49,761 nt of DNA from Gp6-AA40 sp035764385 (lineage in GTDB: Bacteria; Acidobacteriota; Vicinamibacteria; Vicinamibacterales; UBA2999): positions 1 through 49,761 of the forward strand of contig DASTZI010000377.1 of NCBI GenBank assembly GCA_035764385.1, given 5' to 3'. The position numbers were made by a program, and so were the translations under genes. The notes beneath the pieces are model-generated. The model was not told the origin of the DNA. It did not search any database and saw only the letters and a list, made by a program, of their open reading frames with translations. This document shows, in pieces, positions 49,393-49,761 of the stretch (positions are counted from its first letter, which is position 1; each line of letters opens with the position of its first letter).

Positions 49393-49425
49393 GTGCCGTG
49401 CGGGGACTGGAGACCCGCACGGCAC
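49393..49425 (-). ncRNA. Hairpin of a possible small structured RNA
   Basis: Perfect 12-base arms (GTGCCGTGCGGG / CCCGCACGGCAC) surround a 9-base loop and end 36 bases upstream of the terminator (minus direction). Hairpin plus terminator could be a short non-coding RNA or an attenuator; alternatively the hairpin is another palindromic repeat. No promoter is identified. Confidence 0.3.
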
Positions 49426-49761
49426 TGACGAAGCACACATCGCTGGTCATCTTCCACCAAGCAGCGCGGCTGCCCGGCACGAAAAGCGAGTGATGCGAGA
49501 CGCTGAGCAAACACCGGTCCACACGGCCGCGCCGCGCTCTCGCGAAATCAGGCCACAATCTTCTATCTCCAAGGTGAGTGCGTCTCTACTCGTCTGACAA
49601 GTTTGTGGTCTCTGGATCCAGCCAGTACACGGATGAAGGCATCGCGACGTGAACGCCGATGCGCGGACGAGACGTCACACCTGCGTGTCTTCATAACTCC
49701 TTCGCGATTGTCATTCGTAATGCGCCTGACCAACAAAAACGTCTGAATGTTCCTTGTGTCG

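Larger units (their letters stand above)
49003..49761. other. Intergenic region upstream of the amt operon
   Basis: 759 bases without a convincing gene. Short frames here show no recognisable protein and irregular codon use. The region holds a sigma-54-like sequence (49135-49150), a terminator facing the amt operon (49330-49357), a strong hairpin (49393-49425), and an AT-richer stretch around 49240-49330. The last 300 bases hold nothing I can name. Confidence 0.6.

Noticed and set aside
49247..49558. A 103-codon minus-strand gene
   Set aside because: It runs through the hairpin and terminator, has no recognisable domain and no ribosome-binding site.

Overview
The window is GC-rich chromosomal DNA, with about 41 protein-coding genes, two gene remnants and no rRNA or tRNA gene that I can see. 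The gene content suggests an Acidobacteriota chromosome, possibly of the Vicinamibacteria type: two Oar-like TonB-dependent receptors with carboxypeptidase-like N-domains, a CBM9/DUF5916 barrel protein, paired small secreted proteins, two membrane-fused spermidine-synthase-like proteins, and many predicted secreted hydrolases. That assignment is inference from families and base composition, not from a marker gene.

Layout. 1-791: the end of a LuxR-type regulator, then remnants of a SnoaL-like gene (minus) and a TPR gene (plus) joined near position 350. 766-7419: an HtrA-like protease, a cupin dioxygenase-like protein, a minus-strand series (M28 peptidase, PanE-like reductase, mandelate racemase-like enzyme), and small membrane or secreted proteins. 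7467-12943: a plus-strand operon DUF4159 - BON - TcuA - TcuB - MFS transporter, which looks like oxidation and uptake of a tricarboxylate-like compound. 12948-19911: GT39 glycosyltransferase, NHL-propeller protein, DUF5916 protein, DinB and a diheme cytochrome c, all minus. 19928-26085: a large membrane/SAM-domain/TPR protein, two paralogous secreted proteins and a tartrate/D-malate dehydrogenase. 26208-34561: a TonB receptor, a duplicated-domain protein coupled to a PilT ATPase with a doubled N-domain, and a second TonB receptor. 34776-43670: a second spermidine-synthase-like membrane protein, a four-helix-bundle (S23/IVP) gene inside long inverted repeats, amidohydrolase, acyl-CoA dehydrogenase, GlgX and a TraB/GumN protein. 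43751-49002: a SYLF protein and an ammonium-transporter operon (small membrane protein, Amt, tail-anchored TPR protein, second small membrane protein, SLC13-like permease), bracketed by two identical terminators.

The most unusual feature is a set of non-coding-looking sequences spread through the window. There are degenerate short-period arrays (7 or 9 bases, G-rich on one strand), each locus family with its own unit: GGTGCRANN at four loci, GAACCCNNN at two, GATCC-type at two, and single loci of GGTNTCA, GGGATTT and GGGAGTT type. Two of the nonamer arrays almost exactly fill the space from the stop codon of one gene to the start codon of the next. Others are inserted in frame in coding sequences. 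The GGTNTCA family forms a 24-bp perfect hairpin at 29154-29234. The same family forms 32-bp inverted ends (one mismatch) around the S23/IVP gene at 37251-37901, so the gene sits in the loop of a potential giant hairpin, outlining a possible free-standing element outside rRNA. A second repeat class is short palindromes whose arm sequence varies from copy to copy while the hairpin shape is kept.
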